Assembly (NCBI GenBank): GCA_903893545.1
Contig: CAITMJ010000009.1
Location: forward strand, 186,001-250,000
Source of the DNA: an uncultured Chlamydiae bacterium
Lineage (GTDB): Bacteria > Chlamydiota > Chlamydiia > Chlamydiales > SM23-39
Reading direction: 5' to 3'
Length of the DNA: 64,000 bases
Part shown: in pieces, positions 15,930-23,686 of the stretch
Layout of the letters: every line of letters starts with the position of its first letter
Numbering within the stretch: position 1 is the first letter of the stretch
Translations under genes and position numbers: made by a program
Notes under the pieces: model-generated
Seen by the model: only the letters and a program-made list of their open reading frames with translations
Told to the model about the DNA's origin: nothing
The model's database searches: none

Positions 15930-17462
15930 ATGCCAAGACAATGCGACGTATTAATCATCGGGTGTGGAATTGCTGGGGCAACCGCTGCCCTGTCTTTGGC
16001 TGAAAAAGGGCTAGATGTCGTTGTTTTATCTGCCGGCGAGGCGAGTAATTCGGCGTGGGCGCAAGGGGGGATCGTCTATTCTGGAGAAGGGGATAGTCCG
16101 GAGCTCTTAGCGCAAGATATTTTAGACGCCGGCGCTGGCCTTTGCAATCCAGCGGCGGTTGAGCAATTAGTTTGTCTCGGTCCACCGCTTGTCCAAGAGT
16201 TTTTGATCAAAAAAAACGGAGTGGCCTTTGATCGGAATGAAGATGGAAAGTTATCGCTAACGGAAGAGGCGGCCCATTCGGTGCCGAGAATTTTACACCA
16301 CAAAGATAAAACAGGCGCTGCGATCATGTCAGCCCTTCTAAAAAACTTGAGAGTAGAACTTCGCACTCACTCGACTGCCATCGACTTGATCACATTGTCT
16401 CACCATTCCAAAAGGCCTGTCGATCTCTATGCGCCATCGACTTGCGTTGGAGCTTATGTCTTTAATGCGAACACAGGCGCTGTCGATATTGTGTTTGCAA
16501 AAGAAACAATTTTAGCCACTGGGGGCCTTAGCGAGGTTTTTTTACACTCGACAAATCCAAGACAAGCTAGAGGCGATGGGATCGCGATGGCATATCGCGC
16601 GGGCGCTCGGATCATGAACCTCGAATATGTGCAATTCCACCCGACAACTTTGCACGCTCCTCCGGAAAGATCTTTTTTGCTCTCCGAGGCGCTTCGAGGC
16701 GAAGGGGCTAGGTTGCTCGACATCAATCTCAAGCCGTTCATGCAAAAGTACCACGAAAAAAAGGATCTTGCTCCTCGCGATATCGTCTCCCGTGCGATTT
16801 TCGGAGAAATGGTTGAAAGCGGGGCCGATCACGCATGGCTCGACATAACGGCCAAGAGCCGGGAGTGGATCGGAAATCGATTTCCTGCGATTTTCCGCCA
16901 CTGCCTAGAGAGGGGATTTGATCTTTCGGCAAAGCCAGTTCCGGTGGTGCCAGCGGCCCATTATAGCTGCGGGGGAGTGGCCGTCGATCTCACTGGGAAG
17001 ACCACGATTTTGCGGCTTCGAGCCATTGGAGAAGTTGCCTGCAGTGGCCTCCACGGCGCCAACCGCCTTGCGTCGACCTCCCTTTTAGAGGGGCTCGTTT
17101 GGGCAAAAACGGCCTCGGACGATATCCTCGCCACCTGGAAGAAGCGGAAAGATTCCTTCCCACCTGTGGAAGAGTGGCAAATGAGCCATGAGGTGGTCGA
17201 TAGGGCTCTTATCCAGCAAGATTGGATGACGATCCAACAGACGATGTGGAATTACGTAGGGCTGGTGCGCGACCTAAACCGGCTTCGCCGTGCGCAGAAA
17301 ATGCTGCGCGAGCTCCAATGTGAGATCGATCAGTTCTATGAACGGGCAGCCCTGACAGAAGAGCTTATCGGCCTACGCAACGGGGTCCTTACGGCGCTTC
17401 TCATCACCCAAGGGGCGCTTCGCAATAAAACTTCGCGCGGTTGCCATTTTCGAATAAGCTAG
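15930..17462 (+). CDS. nadB: L-aspartate oxidase
   Basis: The 510-aa protein has an N-terminal FAD dinucleotide-binding loop (LIIGCGIAGATAALSLAEKG), a SNSAWAQGGI segment, QFHPTTLH and LLSEALRGEGARLLD, and CGGVAVDLTGKT. These fit NadB rather than succinate dehydrogenase. NadB oxidises aspartate to iminoaspartate, which NadA turns to quinolinate. No nadA or nadC is in the window, and classical Chlamydia lack de novo NAD synthesis, so partners may lie elsewhere. Near-full family length (530-540). Confidence 0.9.
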   Translation: MPRQCDVLIIGCGIAGATAALSLAEKGLDVVVLSAGEASNSAWAQGGIVYSGEGDSPELLAQDILDAGAGLCNPAAVEQLVCLGPPLVQEFLIKKNGVAFDRNEDGKLSLTEEAAHSVPRILHHKDKTGAAIMSALLKNLRVELRTHSTAIDLITLSHHSKRPVDLYAPSTCVGAYVFNANTGAVDIVFAKETILATGGLSEVFLHSTNPRQARGDGIAMAYRAGARIMNLEYVQFHPTTLHAPPERSFLLSEALRGEGARLLDINLKPFMQKYHEKKDLAPRDIVSRAIFGEMVESGADHAWLDITAKSREWIGNRFPAIFRHCLERGFDLSAKPVPVVPAAHYSCGGVAVDLTGKTTILRLRAIGEVACSGLHGANRLASTSLLEGLVWAKTASDDILATWKKRKDSFPPVEEWQMSHEVVDRALIQQDWMTIQQTMWNYVGLVRDLNRLRRAQKMLRELQCEIDQFYERAALTEELIGLRNGVLTALLITQGALRNKTSRGCHFRIS

Positions 17463-17514
17463 TTGCACTTTTTCCTTTGGTTCGGTAGAATGATGCCCGC
17501 CTTTTAACTTGTAT

Positions 17515-17588
17515 GGGGTGTTAGCTCAGTTGGTTAGAGCGCCACGTTGACATCGTGGAGGTCGGTTGTTCGAGTCAACTACATCCCA
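17515..17588 (+). tRNA. tRNA-Val (GAC)
   Basis: Acceptor GGGGTGT pairs with ACATCCC; D arm GCTC/GAGC; anticodon stem CCACG/CGTGG with loop TTGACAT, giving anticodon GAC; T arm with TTCGAGT loop. 74 nt, discriminator A, CCA not encoded. Confidence 0.95.
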
Positions 17589-17603
17589 ACTTAATAGAAA
17601 ATT

Positions 17604-18725
17604 TTGGAACTGCCAGAAATTATTAATCGCACCGCGGCTGCAATTGCAGCGGCCGCCATCTCGGAAGTCTTTCCGGGCTCCGAGCTCTTCGGAGGGGGAG
17701 AGACAGATACCGGTTTTTTCTATCAATTCTTTTCTTCTCATCCGCTGCCCCCTGAAGCCAAGAACCTTCTCGAAGAGAAAATGCGCCAAATCATTCGCGA
17801 AGAGCGTCCATTTCGAGAAATGGAAATGGTTGCCTGTAGCGCAAAAGAACTCTTTTTGAAAGCCGATCACCCGGCGGCCGTTGAGGCGCTAGAAGAATTA
17901 AACCCCAAAGCGCTCGTTTCGGTAGTCAAAATCGGCTCTTTTGTAGACCTTGCCGACGGCCCTTTTTGCGCCTCTTTTCGAGAGGTGGCCGCCTTTCAAA
18001 TTACAGCTTTTAAAGTTTTAGAGGATCGGGAGATTCGGATCGAGGGAACTGCTTTTCCCACAAAAGAAGAGCTAAAAAGCTTTTTGAAGAAACTCTCGAA
18101 ATATGCGGAAGAAAATCATCTCGTTCGGGGTCAAAATTTCAAATTTTGGCAGTGGCGAGAAGGGCGTCTACTTTGGTTGGATCGGGGCCTCAAAGCCAAG
18201 AGAAACATCCTCGCTTTTTTAAAAAAATCTTTTGGCGGCCATGAGCTTGCTGCATCTTCTGATGAAATGATGGACGCTTACTGCCTCAAGCGAATGCCAT
18301 TTACAGCGCTAACCATTAGAGAAAAATGGGAAGATCCAGAAGGGGAGAAAGGGCTTTTTGAAGAGGAGTGCCAAAGCCTTTTTCAACAAACTATTTACTG
18401 CTGCCAGAAAGATTTGAAAGATTTTTCCATTTCCCTCTTGCAAACCATCGATAAAACACTTATTATTTTAGGCTTTCATGCAAGTACTCGGCTCGTGGTA
18501 GAGTTCAAGACTCTCTTTGAGAATCGAGAAACTGAGTGGACTGTCGAGGATGGGTTAGGCCGAAAAGTTGTCGCTCTTCGCTTAAAAATCCTAGAAGAGG
18601 GTGGATCTTTTCTTCTCCGAATGAACGTAGGAGTTGAAAAAATCCTTGCTCTTTTGTTAGAACAGACCAGTGTGGACTTGCAAAAGTTTGAAAATTGGGG
18701 AAAATGCGAATTTGAGAATCAATAG
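17604..18725 (+). CDS. threonyl-tRNA synthetase-derived pseudoenzyme
   Basis: The 373-aa protein can be followed along ThrRS from the editing domain to the end of the catalytic domain. AISEVFPGSEL, GFFYQFF, SFVDLADGP, IEGTAFPTKEELKSFLKKL and LLWLDRGLKAKRNILAFL match the ThrRS order, and near the end EWTVEDGLGRKVVALRLKIL and NVGVEKILALLLE match motif 3 surroundings. The critical residues are gone: the HSxxH pair of the editing site reads NRTAA, the C-R-G-P-H signature reads A-D-G-P-F, the zinc Cys/His ligands and motif 2 are not seen, and no TGS or anticodon-binding domain exists. It starts with TTG 15 bases after tRNA-Val and overlaps infC, exactly where thrS sits in many bacteria. Function unknown; probably not aminoacylation. 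Confidence 0.75.
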   Translation: MELPEIINRTAAAIAAAAISEVFPGSELFGGGETDTGFFYQFFSSHPLPPEAKNLLEEKMRQIIREERPFREMEMVACSAKELFLKADHPAAVEALEELNPKALVSVVKIGSFVDLADGPFCASFREVAAFQITAFKVLEDREIRIEGTAFPTKEELKSFLKKLSKYAEENHLVRGQNFKFWQWREGRLLWLDRGLKAKRNILAFLKKSFGGHELAASSDEMMDAYCLKRMPFTALTIREKWEDPEGEKGLFEEECQSLFQQTIYCCQKDLKDFSISLLQTIDKTLIILGFHASTRLVVEFKTLFENRETEWTVEDGLGRKVVALRLKILEEGGSFLLRMNVGVEKILALLLEQTSVDLQKFENWGKCEFENQ

Positions 18726-19263
18726 GGAAATCAGAGCGTCGAGGCTGCGCGTTATTACCGAAGCCGGAGAACAGTTAGGGATTTTATCCCTCCGAGAAGC
18801 GCTTGAAAAAGCGGAGGAGATGGGGATGGACCTCGTAGAGATCGCGCCGTCGGCAGTTCCGCCTGTTGCGAAGATCATCGATTACGGGAAGTTCAGATAT
18901 CATCAAGCGAAAAAAGAGAAAGAAGGGAAGAAAGCACAAGTACAGATCAAGGTTAAGGAAGTAAAGCTGAAACCGAACATCGATACGCATGATTTTCAGA
19001 CGAAACTCAGAGCCGCAAGGGATTTTTTGATCAAAGGCAATAAAGTGCGTTTGAGCATTATGTTCCGCGGACGAGAAATGCTCCACATCAACCTTGGAGA
19101 AAAAATCGTCCACCAATTTTGCGAAGAATTGTCTGATGTGTCTACGATTGAAGCTACCCCTAAGTTGATGGGCCGAACGATGACCACAACTCTTTCCCCG
19201 AGCGGAAAGCGGCCAAAACCAAAAGCAGGAGAACTAGATCATGCCAAAAATGAAAACGCGTAA
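18694..19263 (+). CDS. infC: translation initiation factor IF-3
   Basis: The protein shows NLRINREIRA at the N-terminus, LGILSLREALEKA, IDYGKFRYHQAKKEKE in the linker, and VKEVKLKPNIDTHDF and MFRGREM in the C domain, all typical of IF-3. No ATG fits. ATT at 18694 is in frame five residues before NLRIN, and a rare start is a known feature of infC that allows IF-3 to control its own synthesis. TTG 18688 and GTG 18670 are alternatives. The start lies within the ThrRS-like gene, so translation may be coupled. The C-terminal tail is long and basic. Confidence 0.92.
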   Translation: MGENANLRINREIRASRLRVITEAGEQLGILSLREALEKAEEMGMDLVEIAPSAVPPVAKIIDYGKFRYHQAKKEKEGKKAQVQIKVKEVKLKPNIDTHDFQTKLRAARDFLIKGNKVRLSIMFRGREMLHINLGEKIVHQFCEELSDVSTIEATPKLMGRTMTTTLSPSGKRPKPKAGELDHAKNENA

Positions 19264-19435
19264 AGCGATGAAAGCTCGCTTCAAAGTCACAGCGACAGGA
19301 AAGTTAAAAAGAGCCCGTCCAGGACGACGCCACATTCTTACAAAAAAGAGCTCTAAGCGAAAAAGTAGCTTAGCTAAATCTCGACTCGTCGATGACGGTC
19401 AAGTTAAAATGTATCGATACTGCATCGGCGCATAA
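19241..19435 (+). CDS. rpmI: 50S ribosomal protein L35
   Basis: The 64-aa basic protein begins PKMKTRKAMKARFKVT and contains GRRHILTKKSSKRK, which is L35. It overlaps the end of infC by 23 bases, giving the common infC-rpmI-rplT order. It helps assemble the large subunit. Confidence 0.97.
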   Translation: MPKMKTRKAMKARFKVTATGKLKRARPGRRHILTKKSSKRKSSLAKSRLVDDGQVKMYRYCIGA

Positions 19436-19448
19436 GGAGTAAAGTACC

Positions 19449-19805
19449 ATGAGAGTCACCAATTCAGTAGCAGCTAGAAGACGCACCAAGAAGCTCTTAA
19501 AGCGCTGCAAAGGGTTCTACGGAGACCGTAAGAATCACGTTAAGCTCAGCAAAGACGCCCTAATGTCTGCGCTGTCTTTCAACTACAGGCACCGCAAGCT
19601 TCGCAAACGCGATTTTCGCAGCCTTTGGATTACCCGTATCGGCGCAGCCGCAAAGATCAATGGCATTTCATACAGCAAGATGATGAATGGCATGAAAAAG
19701 ATGGGTTGCACCATCAACCGCAAGGCTCTTGCTGATTTAGCAGTTTCTGATCCAGTCGCATTTGCAGGGATCGTTGGAACAGCAAAACAAGGTCTCGTAG
19801 CTTAA
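19449..19805 (+). CDS. rplT: 50S ribosomal protein L20
   Basis: The 118-aa protein has RVTNSVAARRRTKKLLKR at its start, then YRHRKLRKRDFRSLWITRI and NGISYSKMMNGMKK, the L20 pattern. L20 is an early 23S rRNA assembly protein and in some bacteria represses its own operon. AAGGAGT lies 8 bases before the ATG. Confidence 0.97.
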   Translation: MRVTNSVAARRRTKKLLKRCKGFYGDRKNHVKLSKDALMSALSFNYRHRKLRKRDFRSLWITRIGAAAKINGISYSKMMNGMKKMGCTINRKALADLAVSDPVAFAGIVGTAKQGLVA

Positions 19806-19813
19806 AAGCTCTC

Positions 19814-19843
19814 CACCTCCCTTCTCTTCTTTTGAGGGAGGTG
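19814..19843 (+). terminator. hairpin between rplT and pheS
   Basis: CACCTCCC (19814-19821) and GGGAGGTG (19836-19843) form a perfect 8-bp stem 9 bases after the rplT stop, followed by AAAAATACCTTTT. This is a weak terminator or an attenuator that could lower pheS expression. Confidence 0.6.
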
Positions 19844-19869
19844 AAAAATACCTTTTAAGGAGCTTTCTA

Positions 19870-20898
19870 GTGGCCCTATCCGATCAAATCGAAACTCTTC
19901 GTTTTCAATTCATCGAAGAATTGAAAGAGACGAGATCTAGTAAAGATCTCGAATCGCTGAAAGTAAAGTACCTTGGCAAAAAAGGGCCAGTTGCCAATCT
20001 TATGGTTGAGCTCAAAACCTGCGATGCAGGGGAGAGGCCTCAGCTCGGCAAGCTGATCAATCAATTAAAAGAAGAGCTAGAGTCTCATTGCGACAATAGC
20101 TTAGCCCGTATTAAATCCCAGGAATTCGAAGCCCAATTTGCCCGCGAGTGGCTCGACGCATCTCTCCCGGGTCGCCGCCAAAATCTCGGCCGAACGCATC
20201 CTGTTACCCAAATGTTGCAGCGCATCCTCGATATCCTGATCGGGATGGGTTTTTCCGTCCAACTGGGTCCTGACGTCGATACAGACTACTACAATTTTGA
20301 AGGCCTTAACTTTGCCGCAGACCATCCTGCTCGCGATATGCAAGACACCTTCTACCTTTCACCTGATTTGCTCCTTCGCACTCATACGAGCAACGTCCAG
20401 GTTCATGTCATGGAAAAAATGGCTCCCCCGATTCGAATCGTTGCGCCTGGCCGATGTTTCCGCAATGAAAATATCTCCGCAAGGTCCCATGTCTTCTTCC
20501 ATCAAGTGGAAGGGGTTTATATCGACCAAGGAGTCACCTTTGCCGACTTAATGGCGACCATGGAAGAATTTATAGGCAAACTTCTCGGTGAGAAGGTTGA
20601 AACTCGATTTCGCCCCAGCTACTTTCCCTTTGTCGAACCCGGGCTCGAGGTCGACGTACGGTGTACCCGTTGCCGAGGCCAAGGATGCCGCATCTGCAAG
20701 CACACCGGCTGGTTAGAAATTTTAGGCGCAGGGATGGTTCATCCAAACGTCCTTAAAAATGCCAATATCGATCCTGAAATTTATACCGGTTATGCCTGGG
20801 GTATGGGAATCGAGCGGCTCGCCATTAATTTTTATGACATTCCCGACATTCGGATGTTCACCGAGAACGATCTTCGCTTTTTAGAACAGTTTTCTTGA
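19870..20898 (+). CDS. pheS: phenylalanyl-tRNA synthetase alpha subunit
   Basis: The 342-aa protein has the coiled-coil N-terminus, then RTHPVTQM, FNFEGLNF-like YNFEGLNFAADHPARD, LLRTHTSNVQV, HQVEGVYID (motif 2 area) and GWLEILGAGMVHPNVL with GYAWGMGIERLAI (motif 3). Start is GTG 19870 behind AAGGAGC. The beta subunit gene pheT does not follow; downstream are tRNA and cspA-like genes, so the heterotetramer subunits are encoded apart. Confidence 0.96.
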   Translation: MALSDQIETLRFQFIEELKETRSSKDLESLKVKYLGKKGPVANLMVELKTCDAGERPQLGKLINQLKEELESHCDNSLARIKSQEFEAQFAREWLDASLPGRRQNLGRTHPVTQMLQRILDILIGMGFSVQLGPDVDTDYYNFEGLNFAADHPARDMQDTFYLSPDLLLRTHTSNVQVHVMEKMAPPIRIVAPGRCFRNENISARSHVFFHQVEGVYIDQGVTFADLMATMEEFIGKLLGEKVETRFRPSYFPFVEPGLEVDVRCTRCRGQGCRICKHTGWLEILGAGMVHPNVLKNANIDPEIYTGYAWGMGIERLAINFYDIPDIRMFTENDLRFLEQFS

Positions 20899-20947
20899 TA
20901 ACAATTCGGCGAGTCGGTAAGATCTATAATCTCTACTTTTTTAATGC

Positions 20948-21032
20948 GGAAGAGTGGCAGAGTGGCCTATCGCACCTGTCTTGAAAACAGGAGGCCTGCA
21001 AGGGTCCGTGGGTTCGAATCCTACCTCTTCCG
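20948..21032 (+). tRNA. tRNA-Ser (UGA)
   Basis: GGAAGAG pairs with CTCTTCC; anticodon loop CTTGAAA gives UGA; long variable arm typical of serine tRNA; T loop TTCGAAT. 85 nt, discriminator G, no encoded CCA. Confidence 0.95.
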
Positions 21033-21087
21033 AGAAAAGTGGAGCGATGCGCAATAGTAAATAGCGCCTCGTATTTAAGGATAAAGC

Positions 21088-21123
21088 TTGGGCAAGCTTT
21101 TCATCAAAGAAAAGCTTGCTCAA
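21088..21123 (+). promoter_or_regulatory. 15-bp stem-loop in the cold-shock gene leader
   Basis: TTGGGCAAGCTTTTC (21088-21102) and GAAAAGCTTGCTCAA (21109-21123) pair over 15 positions with one G-U and a 6-base loop. It lies 74 bases before the cold-shock start codon. It has no trailing T run, so a leader structure affecting mRNA stability or translation is more likely than a tRNA terminator, but both are open. Confidence 0.6.
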
Positions 21124-21196
21124 ATTAGAATTTATACATGAAGCATTTTTCTCTGAAAAAAACACCCCCCAAAAAAACACCATAAAGGAAGTATTT

Positions 21197-21400
21197 GTGA
21201 GACACAAAGGCACAATCAAATTTTTTAACGCACAAAAAGGTTTCGGATTCATCACGCCAGATAACGGTGGCAAGGACATTTTCGTTCATGCTAACAACGT
21301 AAAAGGCGACCCTAAGTCACTCCGTGAAGGACAAAAAGTCGAATACATGGAAGGCACAGGACGTAAGGGCCCAGAAGCTACAGAAGTTAACCCAATGTAA
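21197..21400 (+). CDS. cold-shock-domain protein (CspA family)
   Basis: From GTG 21197, preceded by AAAGGAAG, the 67-aa product is a bare cold-shock domain: GTIKFFNAQKGFGFITP contains RNP1 (KGFGFI) and KDIFVH is RNP2. It binds single-stranded RNA or DNA as a chaperone. The earlier in-frame codon at 21116 lies in the leader hairpin region and is rejected. Two hairpins, one before and one after the gene, define a monocistronic unit. Confidence 0.93.
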   Translation: MRHKGTIKFFNAQKGFGFITPDNGGKDIFVHANNVKGDPKSLREGQKVEYMEGTGRKGPEATEVNPM

Positions 21401-21407
21401 CTTCTTT

Positions 21408-21450
21408 GATTAAAAGACTAAGGTTCTTTAAGGAGCCTAGTCTTTTAATC
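21408..21450 (+). terminator. terminator hairpin after the cold-shock gene
   Basis: GATTAAAAGACTAAGG (21408-21423) and CCTAGTCTTTTAATC (21436-21450) form a long stem with one bulged A, beginning 8 bases after the stop and ending just before tRNA-Ser. Confidence 0.7.
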
Positions 21451-21455
21451 TCCAT

Positions 21456-21542
21456 GGAAAGATGTCTGAGCGGCTGAAGGAGCGCGCCTCGAAAGCGTGA
21501 ATATGCGCAAGTGTATCGTGGGTTCGAATCCCACTCTTTCCG
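21456..21542 (+). tRNA. tRNA-Ser (CGA)
   Basis: GGAAAGA pairs with TCTTTCC; anticodon loop CTCGAAA gives CGA; long variable arm; T loop TTCGAAT. 87 nt, discriminator G, no encoded CCA. A second serine isoacceptor within 500 bases of the first. Confidence 0.95.
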
Positions 21543-21551
21543 TGTTTTTAC

Positions 21552-21579
21552 AACGTGATTCAAGTTCTTGAATCACGTT
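21552..21579. terminator. perfect 13-bp hairpin between tRNA-Ser and the PiT gene
   Basis: AACGTGATTCAAG (21552-21564) and CTTGAATCACGTT (21567-21579) form a 13-bp stem with a 2-base centre, probably a bidirectional terminator. It contains the stop codon of the convergent phosphate-transporter gene. Confidence 0.75.
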
Positions 21580-22565
21580 ATCCTCTTTATCATTGCCACC
21601 CCACAATAAGCCAAAACGCCAAGGATTCCCGCCCCTGGAAGCGTCAAGACCCACATAAAGATCAGTTTTTGTAAAACGACCCATCGAACTGCGGCAACTC
21701 CCTTTGCAGAACCTACTCCGGTAATGCTCCCTGTGATCATATGGGTAGAGCTAATAGGCATGCCGAGAAAGCTGGCTAAAAGGATGACGGCAGAAGCTGA
21801 AGTTTCGGCAGCAAAGCCTTGCATGGGGTCGATCTTAGTGATCGAAAATCCCAAGGTTTTAATGATCCGAAAGCCGCCGGAGGCGGTGCCAAGGCCCATG
21901 ACAATGGCGCAACTGATAATGACCCAAAAGGGAATTGTCGGAGTCGCGATGATCCCGGCCGTAAACAGTCCCAGAGTAATGAGCCCCATGCTCTTTTGCG
22001 CATCGTTAAGACCGTGAGCAAGGGCGACACAGCAAGCTGAGCCGATTTGCAGATGGCGGAAGACAGCCCAGTTGCCGGCATGAGGGGCATTTCTATATTT
22101 TGCTAAGAGCATTTTCATCAGGCCATAGCTAATGGCAAAGCCGATGAGGGGTGAGAGGACCATGGGTAGAACGACCTTATAGAGGACGCCAGACCAGAGA
22201 ATTGTCTGGCTTCCTTGACCGATCCAGGCAGAGCCAATCAACCCTCCGACAAGCGCGTAGGAAGAACTGCTCGGAATGCCCCAATACCAGGTAAGAATAT
22301 TCCAGCCGATTGCCGCAATGACGGCCGAAACGACGACGATTTCAGTGGCTTCTTGAGAATTGATCAGGCCGGTCGCAATAGTCTGGGCGACACCGCTAAT
22401 CTGCGTTGCGCCGACAAAATTGAGAAGACCTGCCATTACGATGGCTGAAGCTGGCCTTAAGACGCGAGTGGCGATGACAGTCGATACGACGTTGGCCGCA
22501 TCGTGAAATCCATTGGTGTAATCAAAGAGAAGACCCAGAACAACAATCAATATTACAAATTCCAT
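21573..22565 (-). CDS. PiT-family inorganic phosphate transporter
   Basis: The 330-aa protein has about ten membrane segments and two PiT signature copies: DYTNGFHDAANVVST near residue 15 and ALAHGLNDAQKSMG near residue 185, followed by GTASGGFRI and MPISSTHMITGSITGVG. PiT carriers co-transport phosphate with H+ or Na+. No PhoU/Pit accessory gene is beside it. It ends within the shared terminator hairpin. Confidence 0.92.
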   Translation of the reverse strand: MEFVILIVVLGLLFDYTNGFHDAANVVSTVIATRVLRPASAIVMAGLLNFVGATQISGVAQTIATGLINSQEATEIVVVSAVIAAIGWNILTWYWGIPSSSSYALVGGLIGSAWIGQGSQTILWSGVLYKVVLPMVLSPLIGFAISYGLMKMLLAKYRNAPHAGNWAVFRHLQIGSACCVALAHGLNDAQKSMGLITLGLFTAGIIATPTIPFWVIISCAIVMGLGTASGGFRIIKTLGFSITKIDPMQGFAAETSASAVILLASFLGMPISSTHMITGSITGVGSAKGVAAVRWVVLQKLIFMWVLTLPGAGILGVLAYCGVAMIKRIT

Positions 22566-22667
22566 GCTATTGTCATACCACGTTTCAAGAAAAAATAGGA
22601 GAAATTCTTTGCAGGCAAATGCTTACTTTTCGTATGTTCTTAGGTTCTTAGAATAGTAGGAGGTCTT

Positions 22668-23228
22668 GTGCTTAAAGAAGTTAAATGGCTAGCGCTTTTT
22701 GCCCTATCTTTTGTATGCTGGATGGGAAATATGGAGGCTGGAGAAATGAAACAGCAAAAAACAACCGTTGTTTTTGAAACAAATGTCGGAAACATCGAAA
22801 TCGCATTGATGTCAGATGTAGCTCCCAAAACATGTGAAAATTTTCTAGGTCTTGTCAATAAGCACTACTATGACGGGATCGCTTTTCACCGCGTCATCAA
22901 GAGCTTTATGATTCAGGGCGGAGATCCTACAGGCACAGGCGCTGGAGGAGAATCTCTCTGGGGGAAAAACTTTGAAGATGAGTGTAAGGCTACTGTCGCA
23001 TTCGATAAGCCGGGATTATTGGCGATGGCCAATCGAGGCCCAAATACGAATGGCAGCCAATTTTTCATCACGACCGTAGCGACTCCTTGGCTCAACATGC
23101 GCCATACAATTTTTGGCGAAGTGGTTGTCGGGATGGATATCGTGAAGAAAATCGAGTTGACAAAGACCAATCAAAGAGATTGTCCTGTCGATGCGATCAA
23201 GATTGTCAAAGCTTATATAAAGCATTAA
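22668..23228 (+). CDS. cyclophilin-type peptidyl-prolyl isomerase, exported
   Basis: GTG 22668 is preceded by GTAGGAGG. The 186-aa protein starts with a hydrophobic segment (WLALFALSFVCWMG) that looks like a signal peptide, then a full cyclophilin domain: FHRVIKSFMIQGGDPTGTG, NRGPNTNGSQFFIT and TPWLNMRHTIFGEV. The catalytic Arg in FHRV and Gln in IQGG are present. Probable periplasmic folding helper; a Cys/Met-rich signal could also allow lipid anchoring. Confidence 0.92.
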   Translation: MLKEVKWLALFALSFVCWMGNMEAGEMKQQKTTVVFETNVGNIEIALMSDVAPKTCENFLGLVNKHYYDGIAFHRVIKSFMIQGGDPTGTGAGGESLWGKNFEDECKATVAFDKPGLLAMANRGPNTNGSQFFITTVATPWLNMRHTIFGEVVVGMDIVKKIELTKTNQRDCPVDAIKIVKAYIKH

Positions 23229-23252
23229 ATCTTAAAGACGGTGGAGTTTTTT

Positions 23253-23597
23253 TTGGAGACTATCTACATTGATTATTTCGCCGTCTTCCTCGCTGCTCTT
23301 CTCTATGCAGCGATCTACTTGTGTTGGTATTCAAAGTGGCTGTTCGGCCCAATAAAGACGGCCCACTTTTTCTTGAATTGTATCCTCGGCCTTGTCATCT
23401 CTTATTTTATCGCCTTTTTTGAAGGTTATTTAGGCGTGACTACGGTTTCTGATGGAATGTTCGTCGGGTTTTGTTTGTGGCTAGGTTTTGTCGTTCCAAC
23501 CCTTCTTGCGCCTGGCGTATGGGATCGAAAGTTCTTTGTTGAAAGTGGCGTAAAGTTGCTTACTTTTTTGACTATATCAGGCATTATTGGAGCTTGA
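23253..23597 (+). CDS. DUF1761-like small membrane protein
   Basis: TTG 23253 has GGTGGAG 8 bases upstream. The 114-aa protein has four hydrophobic helices with a YLCWYSKWLFGP motif near the first and a LGFVVPTLLAPGVWDRK segment later, resembling the DUF1761 family of four-helix membrane proteins. Function unknown. It follows the cyclophilin gene closely and may be co-transcribed. Confidence 0.65.
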   Translation: METIYIDYFAVFLAALLYAAIYLCWYSKWLFGPIKTAHFFLNCILGLVISYFIAFFEGYLGVTTVSDGMFVGFCLWLGFVVPTLLAPGVWDRKFFVESGVKLLTFLTISGIIGA

Positions 23598-23686
23598 ACC
23601 TATCCTAATGAAAAGGTTCTCGACTTCTTGATTGACAACCATTTCCCTCTATTTTAGAGAGTATATTGAATAACGAAGAGAGAAAT

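Noticed and set aside
20899-20947. Expected pheT after pheS
   Set aside because: Only 49 bases separate pheS from tRNA-Ser; no beta subunit is encoded here.
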